A stretch of 64,000 bases of DNA from Isoetes taiwanensis (GCA_021234155.1 JAJEKV010000003.1:23033569-23097568); one strand, 5' to 3'; shown: positions 31,832 to 44,400, numbered from the stretch's first letter. Notes: generated by a model not told the origin, from the sequence alone. A program made the numbers and translations.

Positions 31832-32690
31832 AAGGAAGGAAGGAAGGAAGGAAGTATATTTTTACGTCGCACCACAAAGGCAGCGTCACGAAGGACATGC
31901 GACCACAAGTACAAAGAAAACAAAAATACATTGCATGGGCCGAAGCCCGTGAGCACCATGGCCCGGATTAAAAAACCCCACTGGGGAAAAACCGTTGCCA
32001 TGATGACCACAGATCCAAAAAGCTATGCTGCTGCAAAAAGCAACAAGCATACCTCCTACAAACAGAACTTCAACAAACGCCCCCGAACCGTAACCTCTTC
32101 CGCGACTACTAGGTGCCGAAAGTACTGGTGCGGACTCATGCACGCGCTAAACCTCCATCTTCTCACTGAAACCAGGGCAAATAGATGCTGATGCAGAGAT
32201 CCTCGTGCCGACCCCCTTGAGTAACTCGATCAAACCACTAGACCATAAGAGCTGCCCCAGAAACAGGTAGAGTCCCAAAACCCCATAGCAACGATGCAGA
32301 AAGGCGGTGACCGCGGAGGGCACCGCCGAAGCCGAAAACCAACGATCCAATAAGCCCAAGCCCGAAGTCCAAAGCGCCGGGGGGCGGCGCCGTGGAAAAC
32401 GCCAGAGAAGTCGCCGGAGGAGGTGCATCCTCCGGGCAGTCAAGCGCCAAGGCGCCAAAGACCCCGCTCCATCGCGGTGCTCCAGCGCTCACAAGCATGC
32501 TCGCAGGCGCTCCTCGCTCAGGCATGCACTGGTGCTCAGGCAGGCACCGAGGTCCGCCTCCAGACGCCATCCATCACTGCCAGGGCCTAGGCGCCATCCA
32601 TCACTGCCAGGAGAGGCTCAGGCAGGCGCCCAGGCACCCTCAGGCGCTGAAGCAGATGAATGCAGGACGAGCATACATGCCTAACCCAGA
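31832..32690 (-). mobile_element. Retroelement 3' end with (TTCC)n tail, copy 2
   Basis: Begins with (GGAA)n at 31,835-31,855 and is homologous to 30,250-30,870. It extends further into a GC-rich part with a 30-bp duplication (GGCGCCATCCATCACTGCCAGG-type, 32,565-32,615). Minus-strand frames here are long but look like GC-rich shadows. Confidence 0.5.
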
Positions 32691-33826
32691 GGCATGATAT
32701 AATGAAGTGGCACATAGTTCAGTTGAAACTGCAGAAACATCAGCATCAGCGCCATAATCTATGAACGACTTTACCGTATTACAATATCTTTGTCTTATTT
32801 TATCTTTATCTTTGTATTACAATATCTTTATCTTATTACCATTGGGTCCAACACATTTAAATTAAAATCCCCCTTAAACCCCCTTTGGTTTGGGTGCATA
32901 TTCACACGGGGGTGACTCCGGGCAGCGAGAGCCCTCATAATTGTATTTTGCACGTATGAAATCAACACTATATAGTATTCTGCTTGAAATCTTATAGTAT
33001 TTTGCGAATCTTGTTATACAGTATAGCAAATTTTGTACTTGCATACCCCACAAACGAGGAACTTTACGTACGGTGTAGATTAAGGAATAAGGGGTGAATA
33101 TGTGTTATGTGTTGGGGGGTTTAATTTTTATATGTTGGATGTTAATGGTTTGTGTTGCAAAAAAAAAATTTTGGCCCCTTTGGGGCCTTAAGGACATCAC
33201 AGCCCCCCTCCCCCCCCCCCGGTGAGACAAAAATTTTAGAATTCAAACCAGAAAAAAACTAGAATTCATTTGAGGCTTTCATCACCTGTAACTTTTGAAT
33301 TTCATCACAGTAAAACAAATAGAACATAAGTAAAAGTTACCATAAAGATAGAGCAGATTGATCCCATTATTCTGAAACTCATAAAGTTTGCAACACCCAT
33401 ACACAAACATTTTTCAACTGGGAATTTAACAAAGAACCTTTGGCCTCCATGGATTCTTGTGGTGAGAAACCAAAGTGGGAACTTTTTTCGCTTGTTAGCA
33501 CAAGGATCTAGAAGCCTCAAAACCTAAAATGCATGGTAATTTTTGCAGGCTTCATTCGAATGAGCCATAAAACAATATCCAATAAGCGCAATCCTCAGAT
33601 TAATCATTTGGTAGGATGTAAAAGCCTACCAAACCCGGCCGGAAAATTGCTGTTTTAGCATAGATAACTTAACCAAACATATCCATATCATACACTATCA
33701 AAAGATCTCGGAGAGAGCTTTCCAACGCATAATAAAAAATCATCTCAAACAGAGCTCTGGATCAAAAGTTATGATAAGAAATGTGTTGCCGGCGGGGAAA
33801 CTGCACTACATGCGCCCTTCATGTGC
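32691..33826. other. No gene recognised
   Basis: It contains ATCTTT-type simple repeats near 32,790-32,840 and a C-run near 33,210. Nothing else is supported. Confidence 0.35.
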
Positions 33827-33998
33827 CCATTATGCACCACACACACAAAAAGAGGGCTTTTGTTGTGAGCCATTGGTTGTTGACCATTATGCACCACACA
33901 CACAAAAAAAGAGCTTTTGTTGTGAGCCATTGGTTGTTGACCATTATGCACCACACGCACAAAAAAAAGGGCTTTTGTTGTGAGCCATTGGTTGTTGA
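33827..33998 (+). repeat. 57-bp repeat, three tandem copies
   Basis: Copies start at 33,827, 33,884 and 33,941, each opening CCATTATGCACCACAC and ending GTTGTTGA, with a variable A-run in the middle. Confidence 0.85.
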
Positions 33999-34339
33999 CC
34001 ATTGGAAAAAAAAAGGCTAAAATCAATGGCTCAGAAATGATGCACTCTAGATGTACGCATTAGTACATCCATTTGAATACATCACGAAATCATAGGAAAA
34101 CCTTAGTGAAAAGCGTACAAAAACACAAAGAAAACCCCCTGTTATTATGCTACATATTCATAGTAAAAAATTGATGAGATATTGTGACATTATATCTTTT
34201 GACACTACATGCATGCAAGTAGGCTCTCGAAGTTCTTACTAGAGCCCGGCAATGGAAATTAAAAAAATGCTTGAAAATATATTTTTCGTTAAAGAAAACG
34301 TGACAAATTATATTATATTCTATTAGTGTTTCTAACCTA

Positions 34340-34730
34340 CTTGTTATAACATGCAGAGCTGACTCTGCCTTTGACATAATATGCTTGGTTTATAGCAGGA
34401 GCATTTGTAAGTGTGGCAGGAAGGCTGAAGAGTCTACATTTTGATAGTCCATTAGAATGCATTGTGCGGAGGCATAGTACTAGAAATATATCAAGTTTCC
34501 ACACGTAATGATTAGACTAGATCTTCCTATTATCTTCAATACCAACTTTCTATATACTAGAAACTGATAGCATAGACATGAAAAGATAAAAGACCAAGTA
34601 GTCAAAATAAAAGGACATCAAGTGCAAATAACAAACAAAGGACATCAAGTGCAAAAAATCTTTATAAATTCTCCACGTATTTACAACCCAAATGGGAGCT
34701 GTACAATCTCAATAACCATATAGAAATGGC
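34340..34730 (+). repeat. Extra copy of the A2/A3 spacer end, at the A1/A2 junction
   Basis: It matches 37,480-37,898 and 52,080-52,447. It stops within AGAAATGGCA, where copia sequence begins, marking the duplication junction with 1-bp overlap. Confidence 0.8.
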
Positions 34731-35735
34731 ATAAGTGCATAGATAAATATCTGAGGGAGCAAGGATTTGAGAAACGCAACAATGATGGAAATTTGTACAT
34801 GTTCAAAGATAGGGATAAATTTTGCATTATTGCTTTGTACGTAGATGACTGCATAATGGTATCGAATTGCATGAGATGCCTAGATAAATGCAAGCAAATT
34901 CTTCAGAAAAGATTTAAAATGACAGATCTTGGAGAATTAAAACAGTTCTTGGGAATTGAAATGAGTAGAGATAAGGAAAACAGAATGCTCAGACTTTGTC
35001 AGACTCGAAATATTGAAAATATGATATGATAATGAGGTTTGGATTAGAAAATTCAAAACCAGTGAATACACCGCTTGTGGCAGGTTATAAAATATCAGCA
35101 AATTTATGTCCAAAAGAAGGAAATGGAAAATATTCCATACAGGGAGCTCATAGGTTGTCTGCTTTATGTGGCAAACAGTACACGTCCAGATATTGCCTTT
35201 GCGGTATTTTGTTAAGCAGATATAACAACAATCTAGGCAGAGGACATTGGGTTGCAGCCAAACGAATCTTAAGATACTTAAAAGGCACGAAAAACGATGG
35301 AATCACTTTTAACTCTGACAACTTGGTTTTGTTTGCATATTCTGATGCAGATTGGGCAGGTGATCTAGATGTTAGAAGATCCACTTCCGGCTATGCTTTA
35401 ATGCTTGCAGGAGGTCTAATATCATGGAGGAGTAAAAAACAATCATCTGTTGCTATGTCTTCTGCTGAAGCTGAATACTCAAACCTCTTAAGCTAGCAAC
35501 TAAAGAAATTGTATGGGTGAGAAGACTATTAAACGAGATAGGTATATCTCAGTCCAATCCTACAATACTTTTGAGATAGCCTAAGTTTGTATTGCTATAG
35601 CAAAGAATCCGGTGCACTCTGAAAAGAACCAAACATATTGAATTACGTGTTCATTTCATAAGAGATCTCATTGCAAAGAATGAATTAATAATGCAATATG
35701 TAGAAACATCATATCAAGCAGCGGACTTGCGATGA
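34731..35735 (+). pseudogene. Ty1/copia RT C-terminus and RNase H, fragment in A2
   Basis: Frames read LYVDDCIMVSN (the copia YVDD catalytic box), KRFKMTDLGELKQFLGIE, LKGTKNDGITF, YSDADWAGD, STSGYAL and VAMSSAEAEYS, the usual RT to RNase H order. Stops and frameshifts (near 35,030 and 35,490) separate them. The upstream half of pol is missing because the duplication starts inside the gene. Confidence 0.85.
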
Positions 35736-37859
35736 CAAGAACGGAAGCTGAAGTTGTTTACACAGATACTTGGCATATCGAAGGAAGAAATATGCCATAT
35801 GGGTCTATAATCGTTTATATGGTATTATGAAATATTGAATTGCTATGAATTGGAGGCACGTGTATTTAAAAATAAGGTCGGTGGAGATACAGCAATAAAA
35901 GGGGACGTTCAAGAAATAGTCATCGGGGCTTAAAAGCAGAGAGTTGTCTGTGGAAACATTTGAACATGGTGTCGACTTTATGTGAAGCGAAGCTCTGAAT
36001 CGGCTTTGCAGTAGATTGTTTGAAGTGGTTCTTTGGAGCAAGACATGAGAATCTTTGTTGCTACCGCTCAGAGTATGCTAAGCTTATAAACCTGTCTGGC
36101 TGTCTATTTGTTGCTCCAGTTTTTTAACTGGAATGTGGAGTGAATTGCGGTGAATCACCTTGCTCTGGCTTTTCTAGCTAGAAAGTTATTTAAGCAAAGC
36201 GAATCGCTAATCAGCGGTGTAGTATATCCGCAACCCACAAAGGTTTGAAGTGATATTACATCTATTTGGTTTATTCACACCTTGTTGTCTCTGTTTTTCG
36301 TCATTTTGTAGCATCCAAATCACATGAGAAGAATGCAAATGTTTTCCACAACCGGACTAGATTTTCATAGAATATCTCGTGCCATGAAAATATAGGAAGT
36401 GAGGCAGCTTTTTGGCTTAAAATGGTCCACGTTTCGTGATCCATATTTGTCTAAAACTCCATGGCAATCTCAACTATTATTGAACCTCTCGAACAAGCAA
36501 GTAGCAGATGGGTCTTCTGCATCAAATACACTTCCAAGAATCTTAACATTGGTATCGGTGTTGTTCTTTCCAATAAGTCACTTATCTAAACTAAGATCAA
36601 GGACAAGAATCCCTTTCTAGGTTCCTTTCTTCCTTCCTTCCTTCCTTCCTTCTTGAACTGCTACTTAAGGAGTTCTAGTAAAGTTTTTTGTTGATCTTGA
36701 ATCACATGTTGTAGATGTTCTCAAAGTGTAAAGGCAGTTTTGTGCTCTTAATAAGGCAACTTTATGTCGGGCATTAGAAGCCATAATCAAGAACCCTTTG
36801 TTAAGTTTCCTAGCATTCAACGGTGATGCTTTCTGCAAACATCCAAGAATTCTGCTAGTACAAGTTAGTGTTTGTCACACAACATTGAGGACTTTAATCT
36901 TCAATTGAGAACAACTAGCATGCAAACAAAATCTAGAGGGTTACTCTTTTCTATAGGCAGAGGTTTGTAGTGCATCCCTATCGGACATCCCCCAAAGAAG
37001 CCTCTAATATACAATAATGTAGTGGTTAACACGTTGATAGCCGAGCTTAGGGGGGCAGAATCTCAAAGTTCTTGTTATGCATAACTAACCCGCCAAAGAC
37101 GTATTTGCCATTAAGTTACCGAGACAATTAGATGGATATTCCTTTATGTCATAGCTAGTAACTTGATATTGTCAAAGTGTAAAGGCGTTTTGCGCTCTTA
37201 CATTCAATAAGCCATATATGATCGGGTGCAGCTCCCATTATTAAGTCTCTAAGTTACTTGCTATAACACACACTCGCCTTTGATATAACATGGTTGGTTC
37301 AGAGGCATTGTTAAATGGAGCAGGAAGTGTGGTTAGAAACCGTGACCGAGATTTCTTTGTGCCTTAGCTGGTAACTTGATCTTCTCAAGTGTAAAAAGTT
37401 TGTGCTCTTCACACATAAGATGCTAATCTCACTTAATTTCGGGCATTAGAAGCCATGATGAGTGCAGCTCGCAGTGTTAAGTTTCTAACCTACATGCAGT
37501 AACTCGACTCCGCCTTTGACATAATATGCTTGGTTTGTAGCGGGGAGCATTTGTAAGTGTGGCAAGCGGTGTGATTTAGAGTCTACATTTTGATGGTCCA
37601 TAAGAATGCATTGCGCATAGGCATAGTGCTAGAAATATATCAAGTTTGCACATGTAATGATTAGACTAGATCTTTCTATTATCTTCAATACCAACTTTCT
37701 GTATACTAGAAAAGGTATACTACATCTGATAAGATAGACATGAAAAGATAAAAAACCAAGTAGTCAAAATTAAAGGAGATGACTGACACGAATTCTTACA
37801 AACAAAGGACATCAAGTGCAAAAAATCTTTATAAATTCTCCACGTATTTACAACCCAAA
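35736..37859. other. Copia 3' flank and spacer
   Basis: This probably includes copia 3' non-coding/LTR sequence, though LTR ends cannot be fixed. A (TTCC)n run lies at about 36,629-36,652. From 36,716 it holds diverged tandem repeats (separate entry). A3 has the same at 50,307-52,447. Confidence 0.45.
36716..37620 (+). repeat. Diverged tandem repeats (three copies)
   Basis: Three segments, near 36,716, 37,176 and 37,386, share CAAAGTGTAAAGGC-like, TGCTCTTA and CCTTTGATATAACATG-like blocks in the same order. A3 repeats them at about 51,310-52,180, and 34,340 begins in the last copy. Confidence 0.6.
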
Positions 37860-38123
37860 TGGGAGCTGTACAATCTCAATAACCATATAGAAATGGCAGT
37901 ACAATTTCAATATGAATATACAAGTGGCTGAACATTCTCAAATGTTAAGTTCTCATTGGAAGCAACAATCTTGCCTTTAGGTTTCCTAGATTGTGGAGGC
38001 TTTCGAGGTCCTAACACCCTTAGTTTGCCCCCAACAGTCCACTCCCTCATTTGCGCTCTTACGACGACGATACACGGGTTGGCCTTGCTTCTTATTGTTC
38101 ATGTAGTCGGCGTGTGTTATCAC

Positions 38124-38756
38124 CTAAAACACCGAGGGGCAATCAAGATGGGGCATCTCTATCTTACGCTTCTTCATCCTTGAGCTGTCATTTCTTGTGG
38201 CATAGTTGCCATGCTTGCCGCAATGCTCGCTTCCAAGTTGAATCGAGTTGGCAACTATCTTCCTCTTCTTCATTGCCATTCCTTGTGTTGCTTGTTGCTC
38301 CCATGGCTGCCATTCACGCGGATATGTACAAGTGTTCCATGTGCTTACTGTTGCCTGTTCACTTCCAAGTCCAATTGATGCATTGACCAAGTCATGCATG
38401 GCTATACTGGCTTCTGCTTCAACTTCACTATCTCCTTTGCAGAGATTTTCTTCTATTGACTGACAAAAGTTGACAAAGTCCTCATCTAGGTCTTCTGCAA
38501 ACAAGCCATCCAATGATGGCGCTTTGTCCTCTACCAATAAGCCACCTAATTCATCCATAAGCTTAAGTATGTCTTCCTCAGATAAGTCTTCGTCAGAGAG
38601 GTGTTCATCATCAAGAACGTCTAAAGTAGGAGCTGCAAAAGACGCATTGACATCAAGTACGTCAATAAATGCTAGGGCGTCCTCCTGGTCCAAGCTCCTC
38701 AGATAGTTGAATTCCTCCGCAGTCAAAATAAAGTCTTCGTCGTCAAGCTCCGCCAT
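38124..38756 (-). CDS. Acidic putative nuclear protein, A2 only
   Basis: The minus strand encodes 210 aa from MAELDDEDFILTAEEF; the frame is open 26 codons further upstream. The first 120 residues are very rich in Asp, Glu and Leu (LSDEDLSEEDILKLMDELGG). The C-terminal part has two basic KKRK motifs (MAMKKRKIVANS and RMKKRKIEM) that could direct it to the nucleus. After the TAG stop the same frame continues with coding-like KKQGQPVYRRRKSANEG and, in another frame, SRKPKGKIVASNENLTF, so the gene was probably longer (to about 37,920) and is now broken. A3 lacks the whole segment. No named family is recognised; an acidic-activator type regulator is a guess. Confidence 0.45.
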   Translation of the reverse strand: MAELDDEDFILTAEEFNYLRSLDQEDALAFIDVLDVNASFAAPTLDVLDDEHLSDEDLSEEDILKLMDELGGLLVEDKAPSLDGLFAEDLDEDFVNFCQSIEENLCKGDSEVEAEASIAMHDLVNASIGLGSEQATVSTWNTCTYPREWQPWEQQATQGMAMKKRKIVANSIQLGSEHCGKHGNYATRNDSSRMKKRKIEMPHLDCPSVF

Positions 38757-41700
38757 CGTGAATTGAAAATCTTTGAATGCTAAATGTGGAATGAATGGGA
38801 GTCTTATAGACCCCGATTCCCAAGTTATCCCCATTTCTTAAAATATCTCCTAAATATATCATATCGATGATATCGGTGATATATCATATCTCCTAAATAT
38901 ATCATATCTGGCTGGAGCACAGAGCCAGCCGCCATGGATATACCAAAGACGCACGGCCATAGATAGATGGTACTATTTTTCAAAGAAATGGCGTGGAATT
39001 TCTTGCCGAGGAGCATAATGCACGAGATTTGACTACGGCGGGTTGTAGCTCTTAAACCGAGAAATCCTTGGTAATTTAGGTCCTTTCCTTAAAATTTCAA
39101 TAATGGTTATATCGTAATGCACCTATGGCGGTTGAATTCATACGTAAAAATGGCTCGCAAAGCCCGTGAACTATTTTATTTTATATCTCGAAAGGGTGCA
39201 TCTTCAAAACGTGGACCACCGATGTGGTGCATCACCGCATAGGCCGGTTATGCAGAGCCACCATTTCTTGAATTGGTTGGGCGATAGGGAATTCCACGTA
39301 ATATCCGGAGACAGTTGGTGTGCCATGAGTGGTGCACCTATGATGTATTCAGTTTGCCTTTGATATGTTCATTGAAGAGGCTACTTTAAATGGAAAGCAA
39401 GATTAAATTTTTGCTTTTGGCATGTAATCGTTGAAGGATTGGAGGAATAATAAAGCTCATGACATGATTGCGGACTCACTCGTAAATCTGCAAAGATTGC
39501 ACGTGAGCTAGAAGAATCCTCTATGAAGCCCCGAAGACTCCTATGGGCATACATTATGAAGGTGGTATAGGGGAACTCTAAAACAAAAAGGATGATGTAA
39601 GCAAAGGCGGTTTGTTTGTTATTCCAAAGGAAGATATTGATAAAAAGAAGAAGGGAAGAGTAAGACCGATGGAATGAAGAAATTGAGCAAGCCGCCTTTC
39701 CAAAGGAAACGTGATAAAACCGCGTCTCTGCCTCGGTCGGTCTTTGAAACAGAGCTCAATCTATTCAGATCCCGTAAGAAAAATGATCGGAACAAGTGGA
39801 GAAGTTATGCTAGTTATATGTCCAAGTGAGAGTGTTGGAGGGGCGTGTTCTTGCCGGGCTGATTCACTGAAATGGCAGGGCCTGGGTGATCGATCTGGCA
39901 CCAACAGATACATCTTGTCAATACATTTGAGTGTGAATGCAACTGCAATATATTACTTGGCTCCACAAGTAAAATAATGTAATGGTCATTGTGGACATGC
40001 GTGCATTTTATGTCTTTCATGCCATATGATTTTGGCCTGACATAATGTAAGCATGCCCTTGACACAAGCCTGAGATATAACTGAAATACTTGCCAAGGCA
40101 TTGGGGATGGGCCTAATTGGTTCCTCATATTTTTGTGCTTGCCAATCCAATGTTGTGGATGCAGTTCATCATGATGCAATGCAATGCACAGTTTGGATGT
40201 TCTTATACACAATTTTATGATTTGTATAGAATTGTTTTGGACTGTTGGTGCAAATCAGACTTTTGGGTATTGTATAATTGGATTGTTGATGGCAAATTTA
40301 CCAGCACCATGAATCTTTTGGAGACTTTCAGCTTTTGGAGGCTAAAGTGATTGGCTACCTGAAGATCTGATGACGATTTGCTTGAATACTATGTCATTGC
40401 TCTGATAATATGCAGTGATTGAGCTATAATAGCATGCCAACAATAAAGATGGCTAAAAGAGCTGATGATTATCCGCAGATTTGTACTATGTCATTGCTCG
40501 ATGCTATGCAAAGTGACTCAACTATAATAGCATGCCAAAGAATGAAGATGTCGTTGTTAGCACGCTTTCTAGGTATGTTTCTAACCTTCTTGGGCTATGG
40601 TTTATATTATAGGCAGTGCATCTGTTAAGTAGCTCAAACTCTTTTTTACTCAGCTCTGTCATATCCTGTCTTTAAGCTAAATGCCTTCCCTATGGTGTTT
40701 AGTAAGATTTTTTCGTTTATTCTTTTTACTTTGCTTTTAAGATACGTTGATGATGCAACACAAGAAGACATGTTCATGATGCAGGGTTGCCTCGAAGAAG
40801 AATTGACATTTCGTTGAAATTGAAATGCTAAGACGTGCTTTTTGTTGTTTTGATCCACTTTGATGCTCTGGCTTTGGCTTTGGCTTGAGGAGCACATCTA
40901 CACCTCTATAATTTTTTTTTGCGGGGTTGCCTCGAGGAAGAATTGACAACCCGTCAAAATTGAAATGCAAAGCCTTGCAAAGCACGCAACCATTGTTTCT
41001 TTGCTATTGGGGCCTATGATTTTTGAGATGTTCTTAGACCATTTGGTCATCTGTGATTAGTTGCTGTTGATTAGGTTTTATATTCATATGATGTCAAGAC
41101 AAGCTATTTTTTTGGCCAAGGCTATTTTTTATAGATCATGACCATGATATCTCTATGGTACTTACATGGAACAGGGCTTAGCAAATTCCCCTACAACATA
41201 TCATCTCTCCAATTCAAAATGCTCAGAAAGAGCCCTCTAAGATAAGGTGGTAATGACCTTTATGATGGTAGAAATTTGACTATACCCATATCTTAGCAAT
41301 GTTATTGCATAGGTTATGTCTGTATTATTCTCTATTTTGAGGTTGTATACTATCAATACTGACAGAATTGTGTCTATTAACCAGGGTTATGCAATTACAA
41401 CAGTAACAAAATTATATGCTTTTTAAAACGTTGTTGGTAGAAGAGTCAAACTCATTCCAGAGGTATGTGTTTCATTTGATGTCTGATATTTGGTTCCTCC
41501 TAATAATAGAAAAGCAGGTCTTGATGGATTTTGAAGGGACATTAATGGGTGAATAGATTACAGCAATTTTAAAAGCTTTTAATAAAAGCTTTTAATATTG
41601 CAATTTGAGGAGATCATTCGCATTTGATTTGTGGTCTAGGTATGTCATGGAACCCTTGAAATCGACACTGCCTACCGTTCACGAAATTATAACGTCCTCC

Positions 41701-42990
41701 AATGATGATATACTGACTGACCACAAGAATGCCATTGTCATTTACACTGCATTCTAGATTCTTTTAGCAACCATTCTCCAGATCCTTGCATACTGGTTGT
41801 TTGCAAGGTACCAATGGGATTTCTAAAGTAGCATTGCCAGTTCTATATCACATGGTAACTTTGCTTCCATGTTTAGAACAAGCAACAATACTCTGTAGTT
41901 ATTACTTATGACATTGAGCAGGTTGTCGGTAAGGTTCATGCTATTCATGCATTCTGATCAATCAACCAAACTATACTATGTTTTTTTATGATGTTGGGCG
42001 GATTGTCGATAAGGTTCTGTATAGGGACCAATGAATTAAACCATGCTTTGTTTCTATGTTTGGGCTCAAAATTCTGTCCATTTAATAGTTGAATTGTTAT
42101 GACCTTATGGTTGAAGCCTTCATCATGGAACATCATGGAACAAACACACTTTTGGGAACTAAACGAATTGTTTCTATGTCTTGGCTTGAAATTGTGTCCA
42201 TTAATAAAATTAAAAATGACTTGAATTGTTATGACCTTTGGTTGAAAATTGCCACGAGAGTTTATTCTTAATAGGTGTGACATGGGCAATGAATTTACCA
42301 AGGCTTCATCATGGAACGCCTTTTTGGAAAGGCGAATTAATTTAATTTACAAAGGTTAGATGACATTGCATCAACTCTCCCATGGCTGTACTTTTTTATC
42401 ATAGTTAGTGGTCTACATAATAATGAGTATTCACAATGGCGTAGTACATACACACCGCCTGTAATAAACAATAATCATATGAAGCAACTTACCATTTGTG
42501 CGTTTCCACGTGGTCCAAGGATCTATCTTATAAAGTTGTATCCTTGATATTTCTTCACCGCATGACCCAATATAATTTGACATACAATTTCCACTCATTC
42601 TCATTTGCAAAAGATGGCAAATCCTACAACACTTCATCGGAATGTACAATTTATCTTCCTTCAAAATGGGCATGTACCTGTGTGGGGGCTTGTATGATGT
42701 GTCTAACAACATGCATTCACTTCACATCAAACTAGCATATAGGTACATGGACAAGATGGCACCCAGAGAAAATACATGCCCACATGTGCAAAAATATTAC
42801 ATGCTTATCTCGCAAGAAGGATAACATATATGCACAACAATAGCTGTAAGAAACTCACCTATTGCCCTCTTTCTCTAACTCCAACCGCTCCTGCCCTCCT
42901 TTCTAAGGAGAGAAAGAAGATACAAATACAAGGGATCCGCTTAAGCTTTAGCGAGCATGGCAGTTCATTCAAGATTAGCCTCCAAATTTC
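38757..42990. other. Duplicated host-like sequence without clear genes
   Basis: Shared with A3 (52,447-56,450), and 39.1-40.8 kb also with A1. It carries the exon relic near 39,095-39,190. A 147-codon-type minus-strand frame around 40,212 recurs in all copies but has no coding features. The HindIII-site palindrome TTTTAAAAGCTTTTAATAAAAGC lies near 41,570. Confidence 0.45.
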
Positions 42991-43141
42991 CCATCTCCGC
43001 CAGTAATTTGCTCAACACTAATCTGCTCAAAATTGTACCTAGACAACACACGAGTCTGCTTCAACACGAAGTTTTCTCACTATATGACACCTAGATAGGG
43101 AGGCCCAACATGAGAACACAAGAAAGTTCAAAGACAAAGAC

Positions 43142-44400
43142 TCAACAATCAAGTTCAAGGCAAGAATTTATGGGATCCTCGTAGAATAACCCATGTGTTA
43201 TAGGGATTTTCTCTGGGGAAAGAATCGAATAATTTATTCGCTTCTGTTGCTCAACTTTCTGCATAAATCGATACAAGAGATTGCTCGAAAAGACATTCTT
43301 CAGGACAGAGGAGTCGTGCTTCAAATCTGCAAAAGTGAAGTTCCTCCTGGCTCCAAGAATATAATTTTACTGCTCAAAACGAACTGCAGTTGAGCTCTTT
43401 TTTCTCAATAAAGTAACGATGAAAACCAACCACAAAACTAGTTTGAGATAAATCCTCATCTGGTCGATACACAATATTAGCCTCATTTTCACAATGTCAG
43501 AGAGATTTGACGCTGAACTGTAGCATAGAATTGTACTAACAAGCTTGCATCATTCAATAAGCTCCCCATATCTTGTTCAATATCTACTCCCTTGGATGTC
43601 ATCACCTCAGTGTCATTGCCATCTAGAATCCCAACCTTCTAGTTATTTGTATATTCACCTCCCCACCAAATAAACTGAGGTTGTATGTATATAATTGTTT
43701 GCGCATCAAAACAAAATGAAATAGGTAGTTGGTGAATCCATTTCCAAATACCCAAGTACAGCCCTTAAAGACTTCTAATGGCAGTCCTTAAGTCTCGTCA
43801 ACCTAGCACGATATGAGTCACCATAGGATTCTAGTGCTCCAGGATTTCCCAATCTTCTGGCCATCAAATGAACATTGAAAATACCACAGGACATTCACAA
43901 GCCATCAAGCAACTTTCATGGTAATTGGCCGATCTACAAAATCAATTAATCAACAACATTTCAATCTACTACGTCTGCAGGCCTTGGAATAATATTTGGC
44001 ATGGTCAAGAAGCATAGATATAAATCACGGCAAGACATAATCCAAAGGAACATCACAAGACATGCAACAATCAAATATAAGTCCTTTTTTTGACATTAAG
44101 TTTAAATCAACAACCTATAGCACAAGTGCTCTGCCCTCTTGACAGCCGGATCCCGAATCAAATCAACACCACATCTTGTCTTTCGCCGAGACTGCAATGG
44201 ATCTCCTTAAACACCAGCGTCTCTTGCATCGACTTTTCCAGAACCTCATGCAATGGGGACAAGAGCCTGACAGTTTGTTTTTAGGAATCACAAACTTCAT
44301 TCCTGACTTTGGAGCCATCTTCAAGTTTTTGTTATTAATACGTGATGGTAAAGATAGGTTGAAAACTCTGATCACAGAGTCTCAGTATGAAGCGAAAAAA
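43142..44400 (-). pseudogene. Minus-strand exon relics, unknown host gene (A2 copy)
   Basis: Coding-like blocks, read on the minus strand from high to low coordinates, are: VLEKSMQETLVFKEIHC then SLGERQDVV (44,150-44,260), SKGVDIEQDMGSLLN (43,570-43,620), DEDLSQTSFVVGFHRYF (43,410-43,470) and NYILGARRNFTFADLK then RFMQKVEQQKRINYS (43,220-43,370). Frameshifts and stops break them. A1 carries a weaker copy at 26.4-27.4 kb. I cannot name the gene. Two independent copies could help to reconstruct exon borders. Confidence 0.4.

Larger units (their letters stand above)
18207..34730. repeat. Segmental duplication, diverged copy A1
   Basis: Blocks 18.2-20.75, 22.95-23.14, 25.0-27.7 and 34.34-34.73 kb match 39.1-40.6, 40.6-40.8, 42.3-45.2 and 37.48-37.90 kb in A2, in part also in A3. 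Between them lie insertions and unrelated sequence. The last block is out of order relative to A2, because it is the left side of the next unit's spacer joined to copia at 34,730/34,731. Confidence 0.75.

Noticed and set aside
32147-32684. Long overlapping frames on both strands of the GC-rich segment
   Set aside because: GC-rich, stop-poor sequence with Ala/Pro/Arg-rich translations in several frames at once; no domain. Treated as part of a retroelement end.
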